Below are positions 26,439-38,350 of a stretch of DNA of 64,000 bases, piece by piece (the stretch's first letter is position 1; every line of letters begins with the position of its first letter). The notes under the pieces were generated by a model. That model worked only from the letters and a program-made list of their open reading frames with translations, did no database searches and had not been told where the DNA came from. Source of the stretch: CAVRXT01 sp963725655 (GTDB taxonomy: Bacteria > Acidobacteriota > Terriglobia > Acidiferrales > UBA7541); NCBI GenBank assembly GCA_963725655.1, contig CAVRYY010000001.1, forward strand, positions 2,542,001 through 2,606,000. The letters run 5' to 3'. Position numbers and translations under genes: made by a program.

Positions 26439-26834
26439 TCACTTCGCTTTTTTCCGGGAATCCTTCGAATCCTTGGACGAGGAAGATTCCTTCGAGGAGG
26501 AAGATTCTTTCGATTCCTTCGACGAAGACGATTCCTTGGCGGGCGTGCTGCTCGAGTCCGAGGATTTTGAGTCGGAGGACTTGGAGTCGGAGCCGCTCTC
26601 GGATTTGGAGTCGGACTTGGAATCCGATTTCTCGCCGGAGGGCGGCTGGCCGGTCTTGCCGCCGTAGTCGGAAACGTACCAGCCGGTGCCTTTGAATTGG
26701 ATGGCCGGGGCCGACGCCATCCGTGGGGCTTTGGCGCCGCATTTGGGGCATTTCGCAATTTCCGGCGCGTTCACCTTTTCGATTTTCTCGAAGCGATGTG
26801 CGCACTTGTTGCACTTGTATTCGTACAGGGGCAA
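26439..26834 (-). CDS. FmdB-family zinc-ribbon protein with low-complexity Ser/Lys/Asp tail
   Basis: A 131-residue protein. The first 58 residues are a standard FmdB zinc ribbon: MPLYEYKCNKCAHRFE and KCPKCGAKA provide two CxxC pairs, followed by the conserved FKGTGWYVSDYG. Residues 65-131 are almost only Ser, Lys, Asp, Glu and Gly in near-repeats such as SKSD and SSSKES, predicted disordered. Such tails of varying length occur in the family. Function is unestablished; FmdB was named for a formamidase regulator. Confidence 0.88.
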   Translation of the reverse strand: MPLYEYKCNKCAHRFEKIEKVNAPEIAKCPKCGAKAPRMASAPAIQFKGTGWYVSDYGGKTGQPPSGEKSDSKSDSKSESGSDSKSSDSKSSDSSSTPAKESSSSKESKESSSSKESSSSKDSKDSRKKAK

Positions 26835-27028
26835 TGCAAACTCCTCTCAGTTCAAGCGATCCAAGCATCCGGTGCGCTATCTGAAAAAATTCTATCACGC
26901 GGGTGCGCGGCGCGCACGTTGGCAATTCCGGTGGGCTCGGAATGCGCGCAGAACGGGGTTTTCATCCCGCGAGCGTGGCGTGCTAGCCTTGGCGCGGTGG
27001 GCGATGCCCGTCCACGGACGCTTTGAAT

Positions 27029-27910
27029 ATGACCGACGCTGCTACGAAAAAATCCGGCTGCCTATACCTGGTCGCGACTCCCATTGGGAACCTGGAAGAC
27101 ATTACCCTGCGCGCGCTACGGATCCTGCGCGAGGCCGGCAAAATTGCCTGCGAGGACACCCGGCACACTCGGAAGCTGTTGGCGCACTATGAGATTCACG
27201 CGTCGGTGGTGAGCTATCACGAACATAACGAAACGGCGCTTGCGCCGAAACTGGCCGCGGAGATCGCCGGCGGCGCGACGATCGCGCTGGTGACCGACGC
27301 CGGCACGCCTTCGGTCTCCGATCCCGGCCATCGCCTGGTTGCGGCGTGCCTGGAGCTCGGGCTCGCGGTGGTGCCGGTGCCCGGGCCGTCCGCGGTGATC
27401 GCTGCGGTGACCGGGTCGGGGCTGGCAGCGGATGCGTTTACGTTTGTTGGGTTTCTGCCTAGCCGCGGCGGCGAGCGGCGCAAGGCAATCCGCGATCTGG
27501 CGAACGAGCCGCGTTCGGTGGTTTTCTACGAGGCGCCGCACCGGCTGATGGACTCACTCGCGGATGCGCGCGAGATCTTGGGCAACCGCCGGGTGGCGGT
27601 GGCGCGCGAATTGACGAAGATCTACGAGGAGTTTCTGCGAGGAACGCTCGATGAGGTGCTCGCACGGTTTCGCGAAAAACCTCCGCGCGGCGAGATCACT
27701 GTGGTGATCGCTCCGGGCGATCCCGCTTCGGCGGGGGCTGGGGGCGCCGGTGATCGGCTGCACATTCCGCTGGCGCAACGGGTGGCGGAGATCGAACTCG
27801 AGAAAGGCGTCGACCGCAAAGCGGCGCTGAAGATTGCGGCGCACGAGCGCGGGATTAACAAACGAGAAGCGTATAAGCAGCTGCTGGCGTCGCGAGGCGG
27901 CGAAGCGTAG
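27029..27910 (+). CDS. rsmI: 16S rRNA (cytidine-1402-2'-O)-methyltransferase RsmI
   Basis: A 293-residue SAM-dependent enzyme that 2'-O-methylates C1402 in the decoding centre of 16S rRNA. The tetrapyrrole-methylase-type fold shows LYLVATPIGNLEDITLRAL, ACEDTRHTRKLL, LVTDAGTPSVSDPG and VVPVPGPSA, all hallmarks. The C-terminal helical domain is present (ALKIAAHERGINKREAYKQL). The ATG at 27029 is preferred over a TTG at 27023. It is convergent with dusB. Confidence 0.95.
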   Translation: MTDAATKKSGCLYLVATPIGNLEDITLRALRILREAGKIACEDTRHTRKLLAHYEIHASVVSYHEHNETALAPKLAAEIAGGATIALVTDAGTPSVSDPGHRLVAACLELGLAVVPVPGPSAVIAAVTGSGLAADAFTFVGFLPSRGGERRKAIRDLANEPRSVVFYEAPHRLMDSLADAREILGNRRVAVARELTKIYEEFLRGTLDEVLARFREKPPRGEITVVIAPGDPASAGAGGAGDRLHIPLAQRVAEIELEKGVDRKAALKIAAHERGINKREAYKQLLASRGGEA

Positions 27911-27951
27911 CTCGCTTTCGGCAGCCCGCGCCCTGGAGCTGCGGCGCCACG

Positions 27952-28989
27952 CTATGCGATGGGGGCAGCGCTCGGCGCTTCGGCGCGGTTATCAGCGGGG
28001 TTAGGCGCGGGTGCGCCAATGCGGTCTGCGAAAAATTCATCGACGCGCGCCAGAATCTCATCAGGCGTGAAGGAGTGATGCACGGCGTGACGCAGCGCGG
28101 TGCCGTTGCGCACCCCGCAGGTGAACGAAGTGGTGAACTGCTTCATCTTCCCCACCGCGTCGGGAATCTCTGAGCTGGCCAGATTGCGAAAGTAGCCGGA
28201 GAGCAAGCGATAGCGATCGAGCTCCGACGGTTCATCGTAACGGCCGGTGGCCAGGAACTGCGCGAGCTGCTGGAAAATCCAGGGATTGGTAGGGGCGGCG
28301 CGCCCGATCATTACTGCGTCGCACCCGGTTTCCTGGGCCATGCGCACGGCGTCTTCCGGAATTTTGATGTCTCCGTTGCCGATCACCGGAATTTTCACCG
28401 CTTGCTTCACCGCGCGGATCACGCTCCAATCGGCATTTCCGGCGTAGCCCTGCATTCGCGTGCGCGGATGTACCGCGACGGCTTCGATGCCATTGGCTTC
28501 CGCCATGCGCGCCACTTCGGCCGCGACGATGTTGTGCTCGTCCCATCCCGATCGAATTTTGATGGTCAGCGGAATTTGAATCGCTTTGCGAACGGTGGAG
28601 AACATGCGATCGAGCAGAGGCAAATCGCGCAGCAGTCCCGAGCCGCCGCACTTCACTACTTTCTTCACCGGGCAGCCCAGGTTGATGTCGACGTGATCGA
28701 AGCCCAGATCCTCCGATAATTTTGCGGCCGCCGCCATCACTTCCGGCACTGCGCCGAAAATCTGCGCGGCGATGGGATGCTCGTCTTCCTCGAAATAGAG
28801 GTAGCGCAGGGTGCGCGCGGAATTTCGAGTGAGGCCTTCGGCGCTGGTGAACTCGGTCATGATCAGGCCGCATCCGCCGAGATCGCGGATCACCCGGCGG
28901 AAAACAGTGTCGGTGACGCCAGCCATGGGCGCAAGGATGGTGGCGGGGCGAATGGCCAAGTCGCGGATTTTAATCTCAGTGGGAAACAT
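27952..28989 (-). CDS. dusB: tRNA-dihydrouridine synthase DusB
   Basis: A 345-residue FMN enzyme reducing specific uridines in tRNA. TIM-barrel motifs are ILAPMAGVTDTVFRRV, the catalytic cysteine in NLGCP, KIRSGWDEHNIVA, and the FMN-phosphate-binding VIGNGDIKIPEDA and CDAVMIGRAAPTNPWIF. Length is normal apart from an Ala/Pro-rich C-terminal tail. It starts ten bases after the BlaI-type gene ends and is probably the last gene of the hldE2-mfd operon. Confidence 0.94.
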   Translation of the reverse strand: MFPTEIKIRDLAIRPATILAPMAGVTDTVFRRVIRDLGGCGLIMTEFTSAEGLTRNSARTLRYLYFEEDEHPIAAQIFGAVPEVMAAAAKLSEDLGFDHVDINLGCPVKKVVKCGGSGLLRDLPLLDRMFSTVRKAIQIPLTIKIRSGWDEHNIVAAEVARMAEANGIEAVAVHPRTRMQGYAGNADWSVIRAVKQAVKIPVIGNGDIKIPEDAVRMAQETGCDAVMIGRAAPTNPWIFQQLAQFLATGRYDEPSELDRYRLLSGYFRNLASSEIPDAVGKMKQFTTSFTCGVRNGTALRHAVHHSFTPDEILARVDEFFADRIGAPAPNPADNRAEAPSAAPIA

Positions 28990-28998
28990 GTTCGGTCG

Positions 28999-29655
28999 CT
29001 AGAGAAGCGTTTCGTCCAGGCGCCGGCGGGCTGATTGTGGCGTAGGCTCGGCGTGGTGTTCCGCGCTCTGTTCCAGGTTCTGCTCGGGGCGCCGGGCCGG
29101 CTTGGGTTCTGGCCCCCGTTCGGGAGATGCCGGCGAGGAAGCGGTCGTTGCTCCGGCCGCAGCGGCCATTGCCGCAGGCGTTTCGGCCGCGCTAGCAGCA
29201 CCGCGCGGTGCTGAGGGCGCGGGCGAGCGAAGTGAAGTGGTGCGAGCAGCAACGCGGACGCCGGAGTTGTGAAGTTGCGAAAGCAACGCCTCGGGCGAGC
29301 CGCCAAAGAAATTTTCGATCACTTGCCCGACCGCGTGGCTACGGGCCTCCTCGGCGCTGAGATTCGCGCGGTACAGGTAGGCGCGGCCCACTTTCGAGCG
29401 TTCCACAGCGCCTTTGCGCGCCAAGCGATCGAGGATGGTCATGATCGTGGTATAGGCGCGAGGACGATGCGGCGCGATGCGGTCGCGCACGTCCCGGACG
29501 GTGGCCGATCCCAGAACCCAAAGCGCGTGCATGCAATCGAGTTCGAGCGGAGCCAGCTCGAGCAGCGAGCGCCGATGTTTCGCGCCGGACGAAACTGCGG
29601 CGGCACCGGGCAGCGCGGGGACGGGCGGGTGAGTTTCGATAGTCTCTCCGGTCAT
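28999..29655 (-). CDS. BlaI/MecI/CopY-family winged-helix repressor with long disordered tail
   Basis: A 218-residue protein. Residues about 30-110 form the BlaI-type winged helix: LELDCMHALWVLGSATVRDV, YTTIMTILDRLARKGAV and RAYLYRANLSAEEARS. The last 85 or so residues are rich in Ala, Pro, Glu and Arg and look disordered. The usual membrane sensor partner (BlaR/MecR, M56 peptidase) is not adjacent. ATG 29655 overlaps the yhaM stop by four bases. A DNA-binding repressor role is well supported; its targets and signal are unknown. Its place inside an RNA/repair operon may be coincidental or autoregulatory. Confidence 0.85.
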   Translation of the reverse strand: MTGETIETHPPVPALPGAAAVSSGAKHRRSLLELAPLELDCMHALWVLGSATVRDVRDRIAPHRPRAYTTIMTILDRLARKGAVERSKVGRAYLYRANLSAEEARSHAVGQVIENFFGGSPEALLSQLHNSGVRVAARTTSLRSPAPSAPRGAASAAETPAAMAAAAGATTASSPASPERGPEPKPARRPEQNLEQSAEHHAEPTPQSARRRLDETLL

Positions 29656-30737
29656 GGCTTGGACGGAACTCCCGGATCGAGAAAACTCCGCTGCGCGGCA
29701 GCCGGTGCGGCGGCAGAGTGCACCGACGGCGAATTGCCTTGGCCAGCGGCCGTTCCGGCAGTCTTTTCCGTTGGATGCAGAAATTCGTCAGTGCGCAGCA
29801 GCGGCCGGCGCAAGGAAGGATTGCGCTCGGTCCATTCGTCGTCGCGATTCGCGGCCGCGGCATCCAGAGTCGCGCGCATCGCCCCCACCTTGGAATCCAG
29901 ATCGTCGATAAAATTGAGAATTACCGCCTCGCGAAATTGCGGCAAGGCGGGCGAACCAAATTCGTGCGTGCCGTGATGGCTAAGCAGCAGATGCTCCACC
30001 AGCGTGGCCAGGTCCGGCGGGAAACCGGCGATCGCTTCGATCTTTTTCCGCACCATCGCAAAGCCAAGGGAAATGTGACCCAACAACCGTCCTTGCGTGG
30101 TGTAGCCGATGCAGCGGTCGTAGCAAAGCTCGTCGATCTTTCCAATGTCGTGCAGCACCGCGCCGGTAATCAGGTAATCGAGATCGACGTCGGGATAGTG
30201 CGCGGCCACGCCGCGAGCCAGCCCGCAAACACTCACCACGTGCTCGAGCAATCCGCCGAGGAAAGCGTGATGCATGGTCATGGCCGCGGGAGCGAGGCGG
30301 AGCTTGGGCTGGATGGCGGGATCGTCGACGATCGAGGTCAGCAACCGCTGCAGCCAGGGATCGCGCACCGCGCCGATGTGCTCGTGCAGCTTGGCCAGCA
30401 AGGCGTCGATATTTTCGCGGGTGTGCGGAAGAAAATCCTGCAGGTCGTACTCTTTGTCCGTCACCGGCAGGATCTGCTCGAGGGTGATCTCGATTTGATC
30501 GTTGTACAACTTGGCCCGGCCGCGCACGCGAATCACGTCGTCGCAGGCAAACGTCGAGACGATGCCGGCGAAGTTGTCCCACATTTTGGCGCTGACGCTG
30601 CCGGTGCGGTCGACCAGGTCCAGTTGCAGCCAGGACTTCCCGGTCCGCGGCGAACTGCGAATTTCTTTCTCGCGAACCAGGAACAGCGAGGTGATCGCCA
30701 TCCCGTCTTTCAGATCAATGACGAAACCTTGTTTCAT
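29652..30737 (-). CDS. YhaM-type 3'-5' exoribonuclease (OB-fold plus HD domain)
   Basis: A 361-residue protein. An OB-fold nucleic-acid-binding domain (residues about 12-95, with SWLQLDLVDRTGSVSAKMW) precedes an HD phosphohydrolase domain. The HD metal ligands lie in MHHAFLGGLLEH (about 155-166) and VLHDIGK (about 193-199), followed by HLLLSHHG. This is the YhaM/Cbf1 arrangement that trims RNA or DNA 3' ends. The last 60 residues are a low-complexity tail. Both flanking junctions are four-base ATGA overlaps (30734-30737 and 29652-29655), so it is tightly coupled to the SurA-like and BlaI genes. Confidence 0.88.
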   Translation of the reverse strand: MKQGFVIDLKDGMAITSLFLVREKEIRSSPRTGKSWLQLDLVDRTGSVSAKMWDNFAGIVSTFACDDVIRVRGRAKLYNDQIEITLEQILPVTDKEYDLQDFLPHTRENIDALLAKLHEHIGAVRDPWLQRLLTSIVDDPAIQPKLRLAPAAMTMHHAFLGGLLEHVVSVCGLARGVAAHYPDVDLDYLITGAVLHDIGKIDELCYDRCIGYTTQGRLLGHISLGFAMVRKKIEAIAGFPPDLATLVEHLLLSHHGTHEFGSPALPQFREAVILNFIDDLDSKVGAMRATLDAAAANRDDEWTERNPSLRRPLLRTDEFLHPTEKTAGTAAGQGNSPSVHSAAAPAAAQRSFLDPGVPSKP

Positions 30738-31861
30738 TGACCCGACACTTTAGGCTTTTTCGATTTGGCCTTTTTGTCCTTGTTGTCGGGCGTGGGCGGC
30801 ACTTCCTGGATCACCGTGTTCCCCGCCACTCCGGCGGTGTCCACGTAACCAGACTTGACCACCACGTAACTTTCCTCCCGCAACTCGCCCAGGAAGGTGC
30901 GCAGTACCGGCTGCATGCGCTCGAGGTACATCTTGTTCATTATTTCGGGCTCGACCTTTTCCAGCGGCTGCTGGCCCGGAGGATAGTGGTCCACTACTTT
31001 CAAGATTTCGAATCCGGTCTTGGTCTGGATCACGCTGGTAATCTCGTTCTTGTTCATGGCGAAGACGGTGTCTTCGATTTGCTTGGAAAGCTGGCCGCGT
31101 TCGAACGCGCCGAGTTCCCCGCTCTGTTTGGCGGTGGGACCTTCGGAATATCGCTTGGCCAGCTCGTAGAAGTCGTCACCCCTGTCGAGGCGCGCGCGCA
31201 TGTCGTTCGCCTTCTTCTCCGCCGCGGCTACTTCGTCCGGAGTCTTTTTTTCTGTGTTGAAGACGATTTCCGCGAGCAGCACCTGCTCGGGGCGAACGAA
31301 TTCACCTTGGTGCTCGTCGTAATACTTCTGCACTTCCTCATGGCTGATGTTGATGCGCTGCCCCACTTCCTTGCGGATTACTTCCTGGGTCAGCAGGCCC
31401 TTGCGAATGCGGTTCTTGTAGTCTTCCCACGAGACGCCGCCCTCGGACTCCACCGCTTTCTCGAACGCGTCCATATCCGGCAGCTTGTTTTGCTCGCGGA
31501 TTTCGTCCAGGCGTTTGATCAGGTCGGACTCGACGTTGATATCGTCGTCCTTGGCGCGCTGCGCCAATAGCGATTGATCGATCAGATCGCGCAGCAAGTC
31601 CTTCTCGCGCTCTTTGTAGAGCGCATCGAACTTATCTGCCGGGCATCCGGGGCAATCCTGCTGGACGTCCTCGTGCAGGGATTCGCGGGCTTTATCGAGG
31701 TCGGAGAGCGTGACGATTTCGTTATTCACGCGCGCCACGATTTCCTCAACGATCTTGCCCTTGGACGAGGCGGTTTGGGCGCGGCCAATCATCGGTACAA
31801 GCAGCGCCGGAGCGAGAAGCGCCGCGGCCGCCAGGGACATGCACATTGTCTTTCGAGTCAT
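30734..31861 (-). CDS. SurA-like periplasmic peptidyl-prolyl cis-trans isomerase
   Basis: A 375-residue protein with a signal peptide (MTRKTMCMSLAAAALLAPAL ending near GRAQ). A SurA_N-type chaperone region follows: IVEEIVARVNNEIVTLSDL. The parvulin domain spans about residues 195-290, with LAKRYSEGPTAKQSGELGAF and TKTGFEILKVVDH. The role is folding of outer-membrane proteins in the periplasm. There is only one parvulin repeat, unlike the two of E. coli SurA. A Lys-rich C-terminal tail ends the protein. It begins 15 bases after mfd. Confidence 0.88.
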   Translation of the reverse strand: MTRKTMCMSLAAAALLAPALLVPMIGRAQTASSKGKIVEEIVARVNNEIVTLSDLDKARESLHEDVQQDCPGCPADKFDALYKEREKDLLRDLIDQSLLAQRAKDDDINVESDLIKRLDEIREQNKLPDMDAFEKAVESEGGVSWEDYKNRIRKGLLTQEVIRKEVGQRINISHEEVQKYYDEHQGEFVRPEQVLLAEIVFNTEKKTPDEVAAAEKKANDMRARLDRGDDFYELAKRYSEGPTAKQSGELGAFERGQLSKQIEDTVFAMNKNEITSVIQTKTGFEILKVVDHYPPGQQPLEKVEPEIMNKMYLERMQPVLRTFLGELREESYVVVKSGYVDTAGVAGNTVIQEVPPTPDNKDKKAKSKKPKVSGQ

Positions 31862-31876
31862 ATTGAAATTGTAGCG

Positions 31877-35355
<3,479 letters not shown>

Positions 35356-35359
<4 letters not shown>

Positions 35360-35823
35360 ACGCGCAGTTGCACGATGCGCTCGACCAGGCGAGTCGTGGA
35401 ATAGCCGGGCTCCAACGGGATCGAGATCACTTCGCCGCCAGCCGCCTCCACTTCTTCACGTCCCACGATCTCGGCGGGTCCCCAGTCGTTGCCCTTCACC
35501 AAAATATGAGGCAGCAGCTCGGAGACAATTTCACGCGGGGTAGGTTCATCGAACACCGTTACGTAGTCCACTGCCGCCAGCGCCGCCAGCACCTCGGCTC
35601 TTTCCTGCTCGGGAATCAGAGGCCGCTTCGGCCCCTTATTTCTTCGGACGCTGGCGTCGGTGTTGATCGCCACAATCAACGCGTCGCCCAACGACCGGCA
35701 CTCTTCCAGCAGCCGAATGTGCCCCGGATGCAGTAAATCAAAGCACCCATTGGTGAACACCACCCGCTCGCCGTCGTGCTTACGCTGCTGTACCAGCCGA
35801 ACCAGATTCTCTCGCGTGACCAC
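35356..35823 (-). CDS. hldE2: D-glycero-beta-D-manno-heptose 1-phosphate adenylyltransferase, copy A
   Basis: A 155-residue nucleotidyltransferase (RfaE domain II) that makes ADP-heptose precursors from heptose-1-phosphate and ATP. The cytidylyltransferase-like fold shows FTNGCFDLLHPGHIRLL with the HxGH motif, and GYSTTRLVERI near the end. GTG 35823 (MVTRENLVRL) is the preferred start; the open frame extends upstream to 35946 with non-family sequence. It is the first gene of the mfd operon. A second copy sits in the heptose operon at 49380-49868, so the need for two is unclear. Confidence 0.88.
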
Positions 35824-35904
35824 TTGCCCCAAACTTGCCCCCGTCTGTCCTGTCGAAATACGTGCCTGGTAAAATTCTACCACGCGCGACGGGATGAGGG
35901 GTTG

Positions 35905-35930
35905 AGGCGCTGGAAAGCGCCTTTGCGCTT
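35905..35930. promoter_or_regulatory. Overlapping alternative hairpins upstream of hldE2 copy A
   Basis: AGGCGC (35905-35910) can pair with GCGCCT (35917-35922), while AAGCGC (35915-35920) can pair with GCGCTT (35925-35930). The two stems exclude each other. They lie in the gap between hldE2 and the divergent flavoprotein gene. An attenuator-like role is speculation. Confidence 0.25.
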
Positions 35931-36008
35931 CACCGGAAGCCCCCATTTTCGGTGCTATACTCGAACTGTAACTGGGGCCAATTTCTGTTCAAGGTGACCA
36001 TCCCTGGG

Positions 36009-37202
36009 ATGCACGAGATCGCCATAGTTGGTGCGGGGCCCGCGGGGGCGATGTGTGGTGAGCGACTGGCTTCTGCCGGATTTGGCGTCACCATTTTCGA
36101 CGAGCGTCTCCCGTGGGAGAAGCCTTGCGGCGGCGGCCTCACCCACAAAGCCATCGAGACTTATCCCTTCTTGCTCGACAATCCTCATCCCAAGAAAATC
36201 ATCCGGACCGCCGAGCTGATTTCCAGCCGCGGGCATCGGGCTCGTTTCGAGCTGGATCACCCCATCGTGATCTACTCACGCAAAGTTCTGAATGGCCTGC
36301 TCCTGGACCGCGCCATTGCCGCCGGGTGCCGCGCCGTTCACGCCCGTGTCACTAATGTCACGACGCACGGAGCCTCGGTGGGTGTACATACCGGAACCGA
36401 GAGTCACCGCGCGGATTTTGTGGTCTTGGCCGGCGGAGCGCGGAATCAATTGCTGCCAGATACCACCGCGCTGAGTTCCGACGATCTGGAGATGACCCTC
36501 GGTTACTTCGTTCCGACCGATGAAAACATCCTGAAAGTGAAATTCCTCAGGAAATTCGAAGGGTATCTGTGGTCGTTTCCTCGCGACTGCCATCTTTCCG
36601 TGGGCATTTGCGGAAAGCTAAAGCAAGGGTCGAGCCAGGTGCTGCGCCGCCATCTGGATGCGTTTATTCAAGAAGAAGGAATTCCCATGGCGGGCGCGGA
36701 GCTCTATAGCCATGTATTGCCCTCGCCGCAGCCACAAACGCTGCGCGAGCGCCGAATCGCCGGGAAAAACTGGGCCATGGCGGGTGATGCGGCCGCTTGC
36801 GTCGATCCAATCACCGGCGAAGGCCTGTACTACGCGCTGCGTTCCGGCGATTTGCTGGCGCAAGCCCTGATCGCCGAACAACCGGAATCGTATCCCGCGA
36901 AATTGCAGGCCGAATTTTCTGCTGACCTGGAGTTCGCCGCACGGATCGCGCGCAAGGTTTTCCGGGGCACTTTTTTCGGGGCCGCGATCACCACTCGCGT
37001 GGTGCAACTGGTGCGGCACAGTCCTACGTTTCGCGACTTGATCCGCGATATCTTCAGCGGTGCGCAAAATTATCGCGGCCTGAAACGCCGCCTGTGGCAG
37101 CAGTTTGGCATCACCATGGCGGAGTTTGCCAAAAGTTTTCTGGACCCACGGCGCGCCATTCCTTCCCCGCACACCGTTGACGACCGCGAGGCCGCGCGAT
37201 GA
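36009..37202 (+). CDS. Geranylgeranyl-reductase-family FAD-dependent oxidoreductase
   Basis: A 397-residue flavoprotein. The N-terminal FAD motif is IAIVGAGPAGAMCGERLASA, followed by EKPCGGGLTHKAI, the PCGGG motif of the geranylgeranyl reductase group, and the second FAD motif WAMAGDAAACVDPITGEGLY (about residues 257-276). Members reduce isoprenoid double bonds or act on related substrates; the exact one is unknown. The start is ATG 36009 (MHEIAIVG), with AAGGTG upstream; an upstream frame to 35952 is not needed. Coupled by an ATGA overlap to the thioesterase gene. Confidence 0.82.
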   Translation: MHEIAIVGAGPAGAMCGERLASAGFGVTIFDERLPWEKPCGGGLTHKAIETYPFLLDNPHPKKIIRTAELISSRGHRARFELDHPIVIYSRKVLNGLLLDRAIAAGCRAVHARVTNVTTHGASVGVHTGTESHRADFVVLAGGARNQLLPDTTALSSDDLEMTLGYFVPTDENILKVKFLRKFEGYLWSFPRDCHLSVGICGKLKQGSSQVLRRHLDAFIQEEGIPMAGAELYSHVLPSPQPQTLRERRIAGKNWAMAGDAAACVDPITGEGLYYALRSGDLLAQALIAEQPESYPAKLQAEFSADLEFAARIARKVFRGTFFGAAITTRVVQLVRHSPTFRDLIRDIFSGAQNYRGLKRRLWQQFGITMAEFAKSFLDPRRAIPSPHTVDDREAAR

Positions 37203-37618
37203 GCCCCGCCGATACGCCCAGGAACAGGCTTACGCTGCGTTTGGGCCTGGCCGCAGAAATCGAGAAGGTCGTGCCGCACCAATGGACCATCGCCGCGTAT
37301 GATCCGGCTTTGCCGGCCGTACTTTCCACTCCCGCTATGATCGGATTGATGGAAATAGCCGCGGCAAATGCGGTAGCTGCCGAATTGCCGCCTCATGCCA
37401 TTACCGTGGGAACCCGCATCGAAGTCGACCATCTCAAACCGGTGCCGGCAGGCGCCACGGTGCGCGCCACGGCTCGCTTGGTTAAGCACGAAGGCCGCTT
37501 CCTGGTGTTTGAGGTCGAAGCATATTCCGGCGAGCACGTGATCGGGCGCGGGCGGGTTTTTCGGGCGATCGTCGAGAGTATCCAGTTTTCGACCAAGGCC
37601 AACGAGCGGGTGATGTAG
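37199..37618 (+). CDS. FlK-like hotdog-fold thioesterase
   Basis: A 139-residue protein resembling fluoroacetyl-CoA thioesterase FlK and its relatives. The three residues that line up with the FlK catalytic set (Thr42, Glu50, His76) are Thr44, Glu52 and His78, with the same spacing. The segment TVGTRIEVDHLKPVPAG is the family signature. It probably hydrolyses an acyl-CoA; nothing indicates fluoroacetate. Its ATG overlaps the flavoprotein stop by four bases, suggesting both act on one isoprenoid or acyl substrate. Confidence 0.82.
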   Translation: MSPADTPRNRLTLRLGLAAEIEKVVPHQWTIAAYDPALPAVLSTPAMIGLMEIAAANAVAAELPPHAITVGTRIEVDHLKPVPAGATVRATARLVKHEGRFLVFEVEAYSGEHVIGRGRVFRAIVESIQFSTKANERVM

Positions 37619-37780
37619 CGGCGCTATCTTCCTGCCCGGTCCGTGGCCCTGCCGTAGCCGTTTGTGCCGTCCCCAAACACCAGACACACTTTCACCATCC
37701 GCGGCACGCGCCCACGCTAAAATCCACCAGCTATACGGATTGCACTCTATGAGGAACTACGATTGAGGCCGCCGCGAGCG

Positions 37781-38200
37781 TTAGTATTCCACCCGGCGGG
37801 CGATCGTCTTGCTGCGAATCACCGGAGGAGGAATCGTAGCCATTTTCCGGATCATCGCCAGCACCAGCCGCTTGTCGTCGTCGGAGAGCGTCGTGCTGTA
37901 CTTCTTAATCTCCGCCAGGAAACGGATCTCTTCTTCAGAGAGTTCGCCCAGCATCTTCCGCGTTTCGCGGTCCTGCGGCGAATCGCTGCCCGGAAAGAAA
38001 TCAGCCAGGCTGATCTCCATGGCTTCCGCGATTTTAGCCAGCGTTTCCAGCGACGGAACGGTGTGGCCGTTCTCGACGCGTGAGAGATAGCAGCGCAATA
38101 GACCCGTACGTCGTTCGATATCGCCCTGCGATAGACCTCGATCGCTGCGATAGGTCCGAATCACTTCCCCGATGTTTACTTTGGGTTTCTCTTTGGGCAC
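37781..38200 (-). CDS. XRE-family helix-turn-helix regulator
   Basis: A 139-residue regulator starting at GTG 38200, with AGGAG eight bases upstream; the open frame continues to 38254 but without a binding site. The HTH is at about residues 9-63: IGEVIRTYRSDRGLSQGDIE, RTGLLRCYLSRVENGHTVPS and LETLAKIAEAMEISLADFF. A helical C-terminal half (EEEIRFLAEIKKY) has no sensor motif. Targets are unknown; autoregulation is suggested by palindromes in its own promoter region. Confidence 0.88.
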   Translation of the reverse strand: MPKEKPKVNIGEVIRTYRSDRGLSQGDIERRTGLLRCYLSRVENGHTVPSLETLAKIAEAMEISLADFFPGSDSPQDRETRKMLGELSEEEIRFLAEIKKYSTTLSDDDKRLVLAMIRKMATIPPPVIRSKTIARRVEY

Positions 38201-38225
38201 GAATCTGGCTCCTAATACGGGTCGC

Positions 38226-38259
38226 GCGTATGTTACGCACGCTGCAAAGATCACCGCAA
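38226..38259 (-). promoter_or_regulatory. Predicted XRE promoter with overlapping inverted repeat
   Basis: On the minus strand TTGCGG (38259-38254) and TAACAT (38235-38230) are separated by 18 bases. A palindrome GCGTA-N3-TACGC (38226-38238) overlaps the -10, a good position for a repressor site. The gene starts about 30 bases downstream. Confidence 0.45.
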
Positions 38260-38278
38260 GACTTATCTGTCTCCGTAT

Positions 38279-38300
38279 GAGACGTAAAAGGTAACGTCTC
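38279..38300. promoter_or_regulatory. Inverted repeat GAGACGT-N8-ACGTCTC
   Basis: A perfect seven-base inverted repeat lies between the GGDEF gene end (38351) and the XRE promoter. It could be a second operator for the XRE protein or a weak hairpin after the GGDEF gene. No T-tract follows on the minus strand. Confidence 0.4.
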
Positions 38301-38350
38301 GCGGCGTTTTGATTACCTTAAAATTGATTTAGCCGCTCGCCCGGCTTGTT

